Source of the DNA: an uncultured Clostridium sp. | Lineage (GTDB): Bacteria > Bacillota > Clostridia > TANB77 > CAG-508 | Length of the DNA stretch: 64,000 nucleotides | Reading direction: 5' to 3' | Assembly: GCA_900552555.1 (NCBI GenBank) | Contig: URZW01000002.1 | Span: 62,001-126,000, forward strand | In this document: one piece after another, positions 20,701 to 28,251 of the stretch | Layout of the letters: each line of letters starts with the position of its first letter | Position numbering within the stretch: position 1 is the stretch's first letter | Notes under the pieces: generated by a model | The model's input: the letters and a program-made list of their open reading frames with translations, nothing else | What the model was told of the DNA's origin: nothing | Database searches by the model: none | Position numbers and translations under genes: made by a program

Positions 20701-21240
20701 CTTGGAGAAATACAATCAGGTCACCTAGAACAAGTAGGATATGACACATATTGCACACTACTAGACGAAGTAGTAAAAGAAATGCAAGGTGTAGAGGTAG
20801 AGCCAGAAATAGACATACAAATAGACTTAAATGTAACAAGTTATATACCAGATGAATACATACCAGACTCAGCACAAAAAATAGAAGTATATCAAAACAT
20901 AGCATTATGCAAAAAAGAAGAAGACATCCAAAATGTTGTAGACGAAATCATAGACAGATTTGGAAATATGCCTGCTGAATTAGAAAACTTATTAGATATT
21001 GCAAGAATAAAATTCTTGGCAAAACCATTTGCAATAAGTAAAATTGCAAGTAAAAGAACTGCCGTTGTATTTACTTTTGAACAAAGTAAATATGAAATTG
21101 ATTTACAAAATTTGATTAAAGCATATGGTAATAGAATCAAATTTTCACCAGGTATTAAGACTATGATTACATTAGATATTGGAACAACAAATGAAAGACA
21201 AATTTTAAGTGATGTAACAGAATTTTTGAAAGGGATTTAG
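17788..21240 (+). CDS. mfd: transcription-repair coupling factor Mfd
   Basis: About 1150 residues. It displaces stalled RNA polymerase and recruits UvrA to damage. The domains appear in the expected order: a UvrB-like N-terminal region (SGLTSVGMTEL, GRGQFSVRGGIVDI), the RNA-polymerase-interacting CarD-like domain (VGDYVVHKNYGIGLFVG), the RecG-like translocase with Walker A GDVGYGKTEVA and DEEHRFG, motif VI region QIRGRVGRSD, and the TRCF C-terminal domain (IEVYQNIALC). ATG at 17788 is chosen because GGAAGG lies nine bases upstream; in-frame codons further upstream lack spacing. Confidence 0.95.
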   Translation: MNTIIGELGKSQKFIDLSNQIEKEKSPISISGLTSVGMTELVSAINGYNKKSILLVTYNEIQAKKIVQNLQTFDKEKVVFFPKKEVVTYDYIAESKDLPYERIETLNKIKEKKNLIVVTTIEALMQKLPSKKALYKNTLEFKVGDIHNLEDIKKSLVNMGYSRCDLIEGRGQFSVRGGIVDISADDKTGIRIELWGDEVDSIRNFSISSQRSISTLEKAKIYPANEYVLDDKIENICKRIRQKLTEGKQDEIIEEDLEQIKAGNYISKIDKYFDEFYKEQETLIDYMSKECLIMVDEVNKVEQREMNILQDIENLSKNLIEKEKIVPEALTSTMSVDFESLEIKYHIIYLEKQDAVTKKQAQRYHFEYREINYYKSEIENLFENLNKWNKEKKSIYVMVENKEKAKKLKELLEKEDILCKIEEKLDKTIIVKSTENIVTISIGKITEGFENYEINQVVISADDLIDGGKKKKTFANQAFKEGEKVVFADLKVGDYVVHKNYGIGLFVGVNTITADKTTKDYIKLKYKDDAILYVPTSQLDAIRKYTGGDAINPPMNSLGSKDWIKTKEKVKKNLRAVARELIELYAKREKAKGYAFSPDTPWQQQFEDKFPYQETDDQLRCIEEVKKDMENQRPMDRLLCGDVGYGKTEVAIRAAFKAVMDHKQVAYLVPTTVLAQQQYEEFRDRMKDFPIKVEILNRFKSAKYQNEVIRKLKLGEVDIVVGTHRLLSKDVEFKDIGLLIIDEEHRFGVKAKEKIKQYKSNIDVLTMTATPIPRTMHMSIVGIRDMSVIYEPPHNRKPVQTYVLEYDQEVIKEAITKELERDGQVFYIYNRVDTIQKKADEISRLVPEATVSYAHGQMTGNQIEEIMQDFIEKKSNVLVCTTILESGIDIANANTIIVEHADRMGLAALYQIRGRVGRSDRQAYAYITYRKDKILSEEADKRLKAIKEFTEFGSGFKIAMRDLEIRGAGSILGEIQSGHLEQVGYDTYCTLLDEVVKEMQGVEVEPEIDIQIDLNVTSYIPDEYIPDSAQKIEVYQNIALCKKEEDIQNVVDEIIDRFGNMPAELENLLDIARIKFLAKPFAISKIASKRTAVVFTFEQSKYEIDLQNLIKAYGNRIKFSPGIKTMITLDIGTTNERQILSDVTEFLKGI

Positions 21241-21431
21241 GGACGTTCCTTTTTCTCCCTTTTTGGAGGGATTAGGGGACATTCTTTAAAATTATTTAGG
21301 TAATATTTTCTTACTGAACTGTAACGATATTTTCAAAAATTTGTTAATTATGTCAGAGGGAACCTCCCTTTGACAGCAATGTTAAATAAATAAAAAAAGG
21401 TTGTCAAAAAGGGGCGTCCCTTTTGACAACT
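21241..21431. repeat. cluster of palindromic repeats after mfd
   Basis: Three palindromic units follow each other: GGACGTTCC...GGGGACATTC (21241-21285), a GTCAGAGGG/CCCTTTGAC hairpin (21352-21374), and a strong stem GTTGTCAAAA-GGG with CCCTTTTGACAAC (21400-21430). At least one probably terminates mfd. Confidence 0.6.
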
Positions 21432-21450
21432 TGCAAGTGGAGGCAAAAAT

Positions 21451-22242
21451 ATGCAAGTAATTACAAGTAAAGATAATGAATTTGTAAAATATGTAAAAAA
21501 ACTAAAAGAAAAAAAATACAGAGACCAAAGCCAGGAATTTATTATAGAAGGAATAAAATTAGTAAAAGAGGCAATTGAAGAAAAAGCAAATATCAAGCAA
21601 ATCATAATTTGTGACAATTGCGAAGATTCAGGAATAATTCCAAAAGACTTAATGTATGAGATTGCAAAATATAACTGTGTATATGTAACTGAAAATATAT
21701 TAAAAACAATGTCAGATGTAAATGCACCACAAGGAATAATGGCAATAATAGGAAGAAACAACAATGAAAATAACATTGATTACAACCAAGACATAATAGT
21801 TGTATTAGATGATATACAAGATCCAGGAAATCTAGGAACAATACTTAGAACTGTTGATAGTATAGGACTAAATCAAATATTAGTATCAAAAAGAACAGCT
21901 GACTGTTATAACCCAAAAGTTGTACGTTCAACAATGGGAGCAATTTTTAGAATTAAAATTATAGAATGTGCAGATTTAGAGCAAACACTAAAAGAAATAC
22001 AAAAAAATAATTTTAAACTAGTTGTAAGTTCACTTCAAACAAACAATAGCTTATATGATATCAATTTTAATAAAAAAGTGATTATTATAGGAAATGAAGC
22101 AAAGGGTGTTGAACCTCAGATTCAAAAAATGGCAGATGAAAAAATAAAAATACCAATGCTTGGAAAGACAGAAAGTTTGAATGCATCAGTTGCGACAGGA
22201 ATAATTTTGTATGAGTATGTAAGACAAAAGATTAATAATTAA
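21451..22242 (+). CDS. TrmH/SpoU-family RNA 2'-O-methyltransferase
   Basis: 263 residues. The N-terminal substrate-binding part (KDNEFVKYVKKL, FIIEGIKLVKEA) precedes the knotted SPOUT catalytic domain: LDDIQDPGNLGTILRT, NPKVVRSTMGAIFRI, IIGNEAKGV and LGKTESLNASVATGIILYE, the three classical SpoU motifs. It methylates a ribose in rRNA or tRNA; the exact target cannot be read from sequence. Ribosome site GTGGAGG precedes the ATG. Confidence 0.9.
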   Translation: MQVITSKDNEFVKYVKKLKEKKYRDQSQEFIIEGIKLVKEAIEEKANIKQIIICDNCEDSGIIPKDLMYEIAKYNCVYVTENILKTMSDVNAPQGIMAIIGRNNNENNIDYNQDIIVVLDDIQDPGNLGTILRTVDSIGLNQILVSKRTADCYNPKVVRSTMGAIFRIKIIECADLEQTLKEIQKNNFKLVVSSLQTNNSLYDINFNKKVIIIGNEAKGVEPQIQKMADEKIKIPMLGKTESLNASVATGIILYEYVRQKINN

Positions 22243-22378
22243 TTATAATATTTATGAGTAATTTTATTAATATGTAATTATTTAAATTAAAAAAGTTGTA
22301 ATAATACAAATAAAAATCGACAAAATAATAAAAAATGCAACAAAATTCTACAAAGAAATTTTACGAAAAATTATAATT

Positions 22379-22420
22379 TAGGTAACAATTGAAAAAGTAA
22401 TTGCAATTGTTACCTTTTTA
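22379..22420 (+). terminator. rho-independent terminator
   Basis: GGTAACAATTG (22381-22391) pairs with CAATTGTTACC (22404-22414) followed by TTTTTA. The rest of the 22243-22591 gap is AT-rich with no open frame of note. Confidence 0.8.
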
Positions 22421-22591
22421 TGTTACTATAAAAACAGATAAATTTTTTCGAAAAAATAGATTTAAAATTATTTCAAGTTTAATTAATCATCTTATAAAAA
22501 AATATATTAAAATCAGATATTAAAATTATAATTCAATTTAATACCCTACATAATTTATTATATTTTAAGATTTGTATAGAAAGGAGGCCAT

Positions 22592-23227
22592 ATGATATAT
22601 TTCTCCTATAATGATTTCATGGATTGTGAGCAAAATGGAGAAAATAACGGAGTAAAAAGAATTGGAGAAGAAATTGTAAAATATGAAATAAAAAATAGTG
22701 AAAAAACAATAGATAAATCACCAATTATAGAAGTTATAAAAGACAAAAAAGAACTTAAAAATTTTTTAGACGAATTTTTTAATTTAGATAATTTAATAGG
22801 GAATTATGATATTCAATATTGTAACAAAATAAAGGCAAAAACAGATAAAAATACCAACAATGTTATAATTTCCAAGATTCAAAATAAAGAAATTTTTATA
22901 GTTATTAAAGAGATAGAAAAAATTGATATAAACATTGCTTACAAAATGTTTGAACATTCATCAAACCTGATAAAACAGTGGAATCAAAATAAGGGATTAC
23001 AAAAGACAAGAAATCCAATTGTAATACCTATAGTTATATATACAGGAAAGCAAAAATGGGAAAACTCAAAAAACAAAAAATACAACAAGATAAATTACAT
23101 AGAATATTCAGATAACAAAATAAAATTTTCTTATAATATGCTAAAAATAAACGAATTGGATAACTTAAATTTAAAAAATAAAAAATCAAAAGTTCTAAAA
23201 ACAATTATGAAAATTAAAAATATCTAA
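22592..23227 (+). CDS. Rpn/YhgA-like PD-(D/E)XK nuclease homologue, possibly C-terminally truncated
   Basis: 211 residues. The layout DNLIGNYDIQY, EIFIVIKEIEK, AYKMFEHSSNLIKQW and IPIVIYTGKQKWE resembles the recombination-promoting nuclease (Rpn) family, whose members are transposase-like DNases, although the usual catalytic acidic/QXK residues look degenerate (IKEIEK). The typical C-terminal helical tail ending in a TGLS-type helix is missing; such a tail is found separately at 53275. Ribosome site AAGGAGG before the ATG. The role is uncertain and it may be a decayed mobile gene. Confidence 0.5.
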   Translation: MIYFSYNDFMDCEQNGENNGVKRIGEEIVKYEIKNSEKTIDKSPIIEVIKDKKELKNFLDEFFNLDNLIGNYDIQYCNKIKAKTDKNTNNVIISKIQNKEIFIVIKEIEKIDINIAYKMFEHSSNLIKQWNQNKGLQKTRNPIVIPIVIYTGKQKWENSKNKKYNKINYIEYSDNKIKFSYNMLKINELDNLNLKNKKSKVLKTIMKIKNI

Positions 23228-23294
23228 TTAAAAATTAGAAAATTAAATTGTAGGAACAATAAAAAATAAATATTTACGAATTAATTAAAAAATA

Positions 23295-23323
23295 TTGACT
23301 TATATCCGTATAGGTGATATATT
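23295..23323 (+). promoter_or_regulatory. promoter of the XRE regulator
   Basis: TTGACT (23295-23300), 17-base spacer, TATATT (23318-23323). The spacer contains a small palindrome-like CCGTATAGG that could be an operator for autoregulation. Confidence 0.6.
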
Positions 23324-23352
23324 TACAAACAAGGAAAAAGGAGGGAAGGTAG

Positions 23353-23697
23353 ATGTCACCAGATTATAGTGTTATTGGCAGAAGAATAAAAGAAGCTAGA
23401 ACAGAACAAAAGATGACTCAAGAAAATTTAGCAGATAGATTAGATATTTCAATTGCTTTTTTAAGTAGAGTAGAGACTGGTAAAGCACATGTGAATTTAA
23501 AGAGATTAACACAAATAGCAGAAATTTTAAATGTATCACCATCATATTTATTAACAGGTAGCAATACTACATCTAAAGATTATTTAAGAGAAGATTTTAG
23601 AATTATTTTGGATAGATGTTCTCCTGAACAACAAAAGTTGATATATCAAATTTCAGAACTAATTAGTAAGACAAAATTTGAAAGTATAAATATTTAA
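23353..23697 (+). CDS. XRE-family helix-turn-helix transcriptional regulator
   Basis: 114 residues. Residues about 8-65 form a classical Cro/CI-type HTH (IGRRIKEARTEQKMTQENLADRLDIS, recognition helix FLSRVETGK, then LAEILNVSPSYLL-like end). The C-terminal 45 residues form a short helical tail (DCSPEQQKL-type region) usual in small clostridial regulators. AAAAGGAGGGAAGG provides the ribosome site. Followed by its own terminator; targets unknown. Confidence 0.9.
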   Translation: MSPDYSVIGRRIKEARTEQKMTQENLADRLDISIAFLSRVETGKAHVNLKRLTQIAEILNVSPSYLLTGSNTTSKDYLREDFRIILDRCSPEQQKLIYQISELISKTKFESINI

Positions 23698-23698
23698 G

Positions 23699-23740
23699 AA
23701 AATAGCAATAGCTTTAAAGCTATTACTATTTTTACATTTC
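23699..23740 (+). terminator. terminator after XRE regulator
   Basis: AATAGCAATAGCTTT pairs with AAAGCTATTACTATT, followed by TTTACATTT. Confidence 0.7.
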
Positions 23741-23836
23741 AAGCATTATACTTTACGAACTGTAATATAAAAATAAAGTAACCTATATTCTGAATTTTAC
23801 ATAAAATATATTAGGATAAATAAAAGGAGGCAATTT

Positions 23837-24607
23837 ATGAAAAACATACTAGAAGTCAAAAATATAGGAAAAAAATACCAAAACAAAGAAGACGAAATAC
23901 AAGCACTAAAAAATGTAAATTTCAGAATAAAAGAAGGAGAATTTGTAAGCATAATAGGACCAAGCGGATGCGGAAAATCAACACTACTATCAATAATAGC
24001 AGGTCTAGAAGAAAAAACAGAAGGAGAAATCTACATAGAAGGAGAAAAAGTCAGCGGAATATCACCCAAAATAGGATATATGCTACAAAGAGACTGTCTA
24101 TTAGAATGGAGAAATATATTAAGTAATACACTATTTGGGCTAGAAATAAAAGGAATAAAAACAAAAGAAAATATTGAATATGTAAAAGAGCTACTAAAAA
24201 AATATAATTTATACGATTTCAAAAACAAATATCCATCAGAATTATCAGGAGGAATGAGGCAAAGAGTTGCGCTAATTAGAACACTTGCAGTAAAGCCCAA
24301 AATATTACTTTTAGACGAAGCATTTTCAGCATTAGATTATCAAACAAGAATAATGGTAACAGAAGATATTTATACAATATTAAGAAAAGAAAAAATTACG
24401 GCACTAATCGTAACACATGACATATCAGAAGCAATAAGTATGTCAGACAGAGTGCTTGTATTAAGCAAAAGGCCCGGAACAATAAAAGATATCCACAAAA
24501 TTGATTTTGAAATGGAAAATAGAACACCAATAAATTGCAGACAAAGTCCTAAATTCAGCAGATATTTTGACTGCTTATGGAAGGAGCTTGGTGTAGATGA
24601 AAAATAA
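23837..24607 (+). CDS. ABC transporter ATP-binding protein (nitrate/sulfonate/taurine type)
   Basis: 256 residues. Walker A GPSGCGKST at about residue 43, Q-loop in MLQRDCLLEW, signature LSGGMRQRV and Walker B ILLLDEAFSALD followed by the switch His in VTHDISEA. Closest in style to SsuB/TauB/ThiZ ATPases that power import of small anionic or pyrimidine compounds. The AAGGAGGC ribosome site is good. The gene overlaps the permease start by 11 bases, making a three-gene operon with permease and binding protein. Confidence 0.92.
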   Translation: MKNILEVKNIGKKYQNKEDEIQALKNVNFRIKEGEFVSIIGPSGCGKSTLLSIIAGLEEKTEGEIYIEGEKVSGISPKIGYMLQRDCLLEWRNILSNTLFGLEIKGIKTKENIEYVKELLKKYNLYDFKNKYPSELSGGMRQRVALIRTLAVKPKILLLDEAFSALDYQTRIMVTEDIYTILRKEKITALIVTHDISEAISMSDRVLVLSKRPGTIKDIHKIDFEMENRTPINCRQSPKFSRYFDCLWKELGVDEK

Positions 24608-25389
24608 GATATCACAAGAAAGAAAAAAATATTTAAAAAAAGTAAAAAGAAAAAAATTGCTAGTAGTAGCCACTCAATTAACAATTTTAATAGGATTTTT
24701 AGTGATTTGGGAAGCCTTAGCAAACGCAAAAATAATAGACAGTTTTATAACAAGCCAACCAAGTAGAATATGGAGTACATTTACACATTTGACATCAAAC
24801 GATTTACTAAAACATGTAAAAGTAACAGTATATGAAACAATTGTAGGATTTGGACTTGGAACATTGATAGGAGTTGCTATTGCTATAATCTTATGGTGGT
24901 CTAAATTTTTGGCAAAAGTATCAGAGCCATTTTTAGTAGTACTGAACAGTTTGCCCAAAGTTGCACTTGGTCCAATAATCATAATTTGGGTCCGGATCAG
25001 GCACGCCAGCGATCATAACTATGGCAATTTTAATTTCCTTAATAGTTACTGTGCTAGAAATGCTAAATGGATATCTAAAAACTGACAAAGAAATAATCAA
25101 AATGGCAAAAACTTTTAGTAGTACAAAACTGCAATTACTAACAAAAATAGTTATACCAGCAAATATTGGAACATTTATAAATTCTTTAAAAGTAAATATT
25201 GGACTTTCATTGGTTGGCGTAATATCCGGTGAGTTCTTGGTTTCAAAGGCAGGTTTAGGATATTTAATTGTATATGGTGGCCAGGTATTTAAACTTGATT
25301 TGGTTATGACAAGTGTTATTATTCTAGGAATTGTTGCAGGTGTTATGTATGGGGGAGTTTTATTGCTTGAAAAATTTATCCGAAAATAA
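24597..25389 (+). CDS. ABC transporter permease (SsuC/TauC type), read with a +1 shift at CGG
   Basis: The inner-membrane permease of the importer, about 263 residues when joined. Frame 1 covers the N-terminal membrane segments through ALGPIIIIWV and then runs into noise, ending at 25085. The remainder (SGTPAIITMAIL, EMLNGYLKTDKEIIKMAKTF with the EAA-type loop, VGVISGEFLVSKAGLGYLIV) is in the +1 frame and ends at 25389. Skipping one base at the in-frame CGG (24993-24995) joins them as IWV-G-SGTPAIIT without loss of any conserved residue. Both flanking operon partners are intact, so the importer is probably functional, which argues for decoding across the break. Confidence 0.85.
24993..24995 (+). 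other. CGG frameshift site 2 (ABC permease)
   Basis: Zero-frame codons are GTC CGG ATC. Skipping the C gives GGA TCA GGC (G-S-G) and the permease frame continues. Confidence 0.8.
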
Positions 25390-25407
25390 TATTCTAGGAG
25401 GACTATT

Positions 25408-26421
25408 GTGAAAAGAAAAATAATAATGTTAATTGTTATATTCTTAATAATTGCAATAATTGCAGGAATAGCAATATATCAAAAAAATAATAACAAAACA
25501 AACAGTAATTCAACAGTAATAAAAATGAATGAAGTAACACGTTCCGTATTTTACGCACCACAATATGTAGCGATAAACAACGGATATTTTAAAGACTACA
25601 ACATAGAAATAGACTTAACAACAGGGCAAGGTGCAGATGCAGTAATGACATCAGTATTATCAGGCGAATCTCAAATTGGATTTGCAGGACCAGAAGCATC
25701 AATATATGTATATAATGAAGGAAAAGAAGATTATACACAAGTATTTGCACAACTAACAAAAAGAGATGGCTCATTTTTAGTATCAAAAGAAAAAGTTGAT
25801 AAATTTGATTGGAATATGTTAAAAGGAAAAACAGTAATACCAGGCAGAAAAGGTGGAGTTCCATATATGACATTAGAGTATGTAATCAAACAAAAAGGAC
25901 TAACACCTGGAAAAGATTTAACACTAGATGATAGTATAAAATTCGATTTGATGGCAAGTGCTTTTACATCAGGAAGTGCTGACTATGTAACACTTTTTGA
26001 ACCAACTGCATCTAACATAGAAAAATTAGGCAAAGGTCATATTGTAGCATCAGTTGGAAAAGAAGCGGGGGAAATACCATATACAGCATATTTTGCAAAG
26101 AAAAGTTATATTGAAAATAATCAAACTACAATTCAAAACTTTACAAATGCAATTTACAAAGGACAAAAATGGGTTAAAGAGCATACTGCAAAAGAAATAG
26201 CGGAATCAATCAAAAATTTCTTCCCAGACACGGATATTGAACTTTTAACAACCGCAATTCAAAGTTACAAAAATATTGATGCTTGGAATGAAACTCCGGT
26301 TCTAAAACAAGAGAGTTTTGATAAGTTGCAAGAAGTTATGAGTTTAGCAGGAGAACTTAAGGTTAAGGCTCCTTATGATAAAATTGTTAATAATAAATAT
26401 GCACAAGAAGCAATTAAATAA
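25408..26421 (+). CDS. ABC transporter substrate-binding protein (NMT1/SsuA-like)
   Basis: 337 residues, GTG start with AGGAGG upstream. One N-terminal hydrophobic helix (residues about 5-24) anchors or exports it; no lipobox Cys is seen. The mature part has the family elements FYAPQYVAINNGYFKD, GQGADAVMTSVLSGESQIGF, a GRKGGVPYMTLEY loop and ADYVTLFEP, as in binding proteins for sulfonates, nitrate or the thiamine precursor HMP. Ligand unknown; no TPP riboswitch was recognisable upstream of the operon. Confidence 0.9.
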   Translation: MKRKIIMLIVIFLIIAIIAGIAIYQKNNNKTNSNSTVIKMNEVTRSVFYAPQYVAINNGYFKDYNIEIDLTTGQGADAVMTSVLSGESQIGFAGPEASIYVYNEGKEDYTQVFAQLTKRDGSFLVSKEKVDKFDWNMLKGKTVIPGRKGGVPYMTLEYVIKQKGLTPGKDLTLDDSIKFDLMASAFTSGSADYVTLFEPTASNIEKLGKGHIVASVGKEAGEIPYTAYFAKKSYIENNQTTIQNFTNAIYKGQKWVKEHTAKEIAESIKNFFPDTDIELLTTAIQSYKNIDAWNETPVLKQESFDKLQEVMSLAGELKVKAPYDKIVNNKYAQEAIK

Positions 26422-26466
26422 AGATACTTAATAATAAAAATTTAATATAATCATTTTTTAATATTT

Positions 26467-26508
26467 AAAATGTGAAACTAAATAAAAAGTGTTTCACATT
26501 TTTCAATT
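26467..26508 (+). terminator. terminator of the ABC operon
   Basis: AAATGTGAAAC pairs with GTTTCACATTT, followed by TTCAATTTT. Confidence 0.8.
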
Positions 26509-26646
26509 TTGAAATTTTTTTTTATTTTTTATTGCATAATTTACATAAAAATGATATAATATAAAAACAAAAATCTTTATTCCTGTTTTCAGGTTAACAT
26601 AGATGCAACAAGTAAAAAACATATTTTGATGGAAAGGATGAGTGTT

Positions 26647-27546
26647 ATGTTAAAAATTTTAGGATTAAGTTTTATTGGCGCATTAATTTGCACACTTATT
26701 ACGGTAGTAATAGGAGCAATTGCACGGAGAGATTGGGACGATATTATTGATAGGTTAAAATTTAACCTATGTTCTTTTATAATAGAGTTTATATGGATGG
26801 ACCTACTTCTCTATTTTTCTTGCAAACCATTTACATTAATTACTGTATTAATGTGGATGTGGCCGGCAGTACTAGCAAATATTTTAATTAGTGAGATTTT
26901 TTTTGTTGCCAGTAACAGAAACAGTGATTATGTAAGTCATTGTATATTAGTAGTCATATCAGGAATTGCATTACTGGCTTCTCTTTTTAGCCCTGTTCAG
27001 AATCTGATTTATGTACATGATATGTCAAATACAGATGTATCATACGCAGTCTCATCAGACGAAATACTGGCAAAAGTTGAACTAAAAATCAATAACAGTG
27101 ATTGGAGAGACAAATATGATGTTGATTCTCCTGAAATGAGACAAGTGAAGGGAGAAAATATTGCTGTATATCATATTAAAGATAAACTGGCACAAAGTGC
27201 AGGCAGCAGTACAGAATACATTCCTGGATTTGCTATTCAGAAAGAAAATGAATTACCACAAATAGTATCAAAAAGGATATATTTTGATACATCGTATATC
27301 AATAAAAGAGATGCATTAAGAACTGTAAGAAGAAAATATCAAACAGTTGTTATTGGAGCACACAAGTTTGATATAGATGATGACTACAATCCATATGAAA
27401 TCTTCGAGTACAGGGAAAATCTTTTTTCCACAAATGGAAAAGACTATGGCATTATTGTGCTTAATTTGATGGATGGAACATCGGAAAAATATCAAGTAGA
27501 AGAAATTCCGGACTGGGTAGATTTTAAAACAACATATCCAAGATAA
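26647..27546 (+). CDS. membrane protein of unknown function, probably acquired
   Basis: 300 residues from ATG 26647, which has GGAAAGG nine bases upstream; earlier in-frame starts lack spacing. The first 125 residues hold about four hydrophobic segments (GLSFIGALICTLITVVIG, FIIEFIWMDLLLYF, HCILVVISGIALLASL), then a hydrophilic, presumably extracytoplasmic domain of about 165 residues (SSTEYIPGFAIQ, DIDDDYNPYEIF). No family recognised. Base and codon use differ from the neighbours (CTG, CCG, CGG), and an in-frame CGG at 26725-26727 is not followed by an open +1 frame, so it must be read through in phase. Likely recent transfer. Confidence 0.65.
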   Translation: MLKILGLSFIGALICTLITVVIGAIARRDWDDIIDRLKFNLCSFIIEFIWMDLLLYFSCKPFTLITVLMWMWPAVLANILISEIFFVASNRNSDYVSHCILVVISGIALLASLFSPVQNLIYVHDMSNTDVSYAVSSDEILAKVELKINNSDWRDKYDVDSPEMRQVKGENIAVYHIKDKLAQSAGSSTEYIPGFAIQKENELPQIVSKRIYFDTSYINKRDALRTVRRKYQTVVIGAHKFDIDDDYNPYEIFEYRENLFSTNGKDYGIIVLNLMDGTSEKYQVEEIPDWVDFKTTYPR

Positions 27547-27562
27547 AAAAACATAACCAAAC

Positions 27563-27600
27563 ATAAGGAGCCCAAGTTAGGCTCCTTATCATTTTATTAT
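27563..27600 (+). terminator. terminator
   Basis: ATAAGGAGCC and GGCTCCTTAT form a stem followed by CATTTTATTAT. Confidence 0.8.
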
Positions 27601-27642
27601 AAAAAAGTTTGACAAAGATAATAATGCTAATTTTTTTCTTTT

Positions 27643-27680
27643 AGGTGTCCCAAACAGAATCGTCATCAAAAGGACATTTT
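27643..27680. repeat. GGACGGTTCT-family palindrome copy
   Basis: Diverged copy (TGTCCCAAACAGAATCG then CAAAAGGACA) of the dispersed palindrome also seen at 6.3 and 48.0 kb; a T run follows it. Confidence 0.65.
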
Positions 27681-27790
27681 TTTGTCTAAAATATTGTAAT
27701 CACCAACAAAATATGATATAGTGAACAAAGAAAAAATTTGGAAACAAATTTAAAATTATACCAATATATAAAAAGTAAGGAGTGATACGA

Positions 27791-28237
27791 ATGATAGCAT
27801 TAGGAGCAGACCACGGAGGATACAAATTAAAAGAAGAAATAAAAAAATACTTAAGTGAAAGCGGAATAGAATACAAAGACTATGGAACGGATTCAGAAGA
27901 AAGAACAGACTACCCAATATATGCCAAAAAAGTAGCAGAAGCAATACAAAAAAAAGAATGCGATTGCGGAATATTAGTATGCAGGTCAGGATATGGAATG
28001 ACAGTAGTAGCGAACAAATTTAAAGGAATAAGAGCAGCATCAATTCATGACCAAGAATCAGCAAAATATGCAAAAGCAGATGACGACATAAATGTAGTAA
28101 CACTTGGAGGAGACTACTTAACAACAAATGAAGCAATTTGCATAATAAGAAATTGGTTAGGAACAGAATTTAAAGGTGGAAGATATGAAGAAAGACTGAA
28201 AATGATAGAAGAAATAGAAAACAATAATATGAAATAA
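27791..28237 (+). CDS. rpiB: ribose-5-phosphate isomerase B
   Basis: 148 residues. MIALGADHGGYKLKEEI, YPIYAKKVAEAI, GILVCRSGYGM, NKFKGIRAA and NVVTLGGDYL match RpiB/LacAB isomerases, which interconvert ribose-5-phosphate and ribulose-5-phosphate in the pentose phosphate pathway. The catalytic Cys-type position is in VCRSG and the base His in DHGG. The start at 27791 is preferred because AAGGAG is eight bases upstream. Fourteen bases separate it from the next gene, so the two are probably co-transcribed. Confidence 0.92.
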   Translation: MIALGADHGGYKLKEEIKKYLSESGIEYKDYGTDSEERTDYPIYAKKVAEAIQKKECDCGILVCRSGYGMTVVANKFKGIRAASIHDQESAKYAKADDDINVVTLGGDYLTTNEAICIIRNWLGTEFKGGRYEERLKMIEEIENNNMK

Positions 28238-28251
28238 TTGGAGGAATACAT

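Noticed and set aside
23741..23836. TPP or other riboswitch before the ABC operon
   Set aside because: No conserved riboswitch core could be found in this short AT-rich leader.
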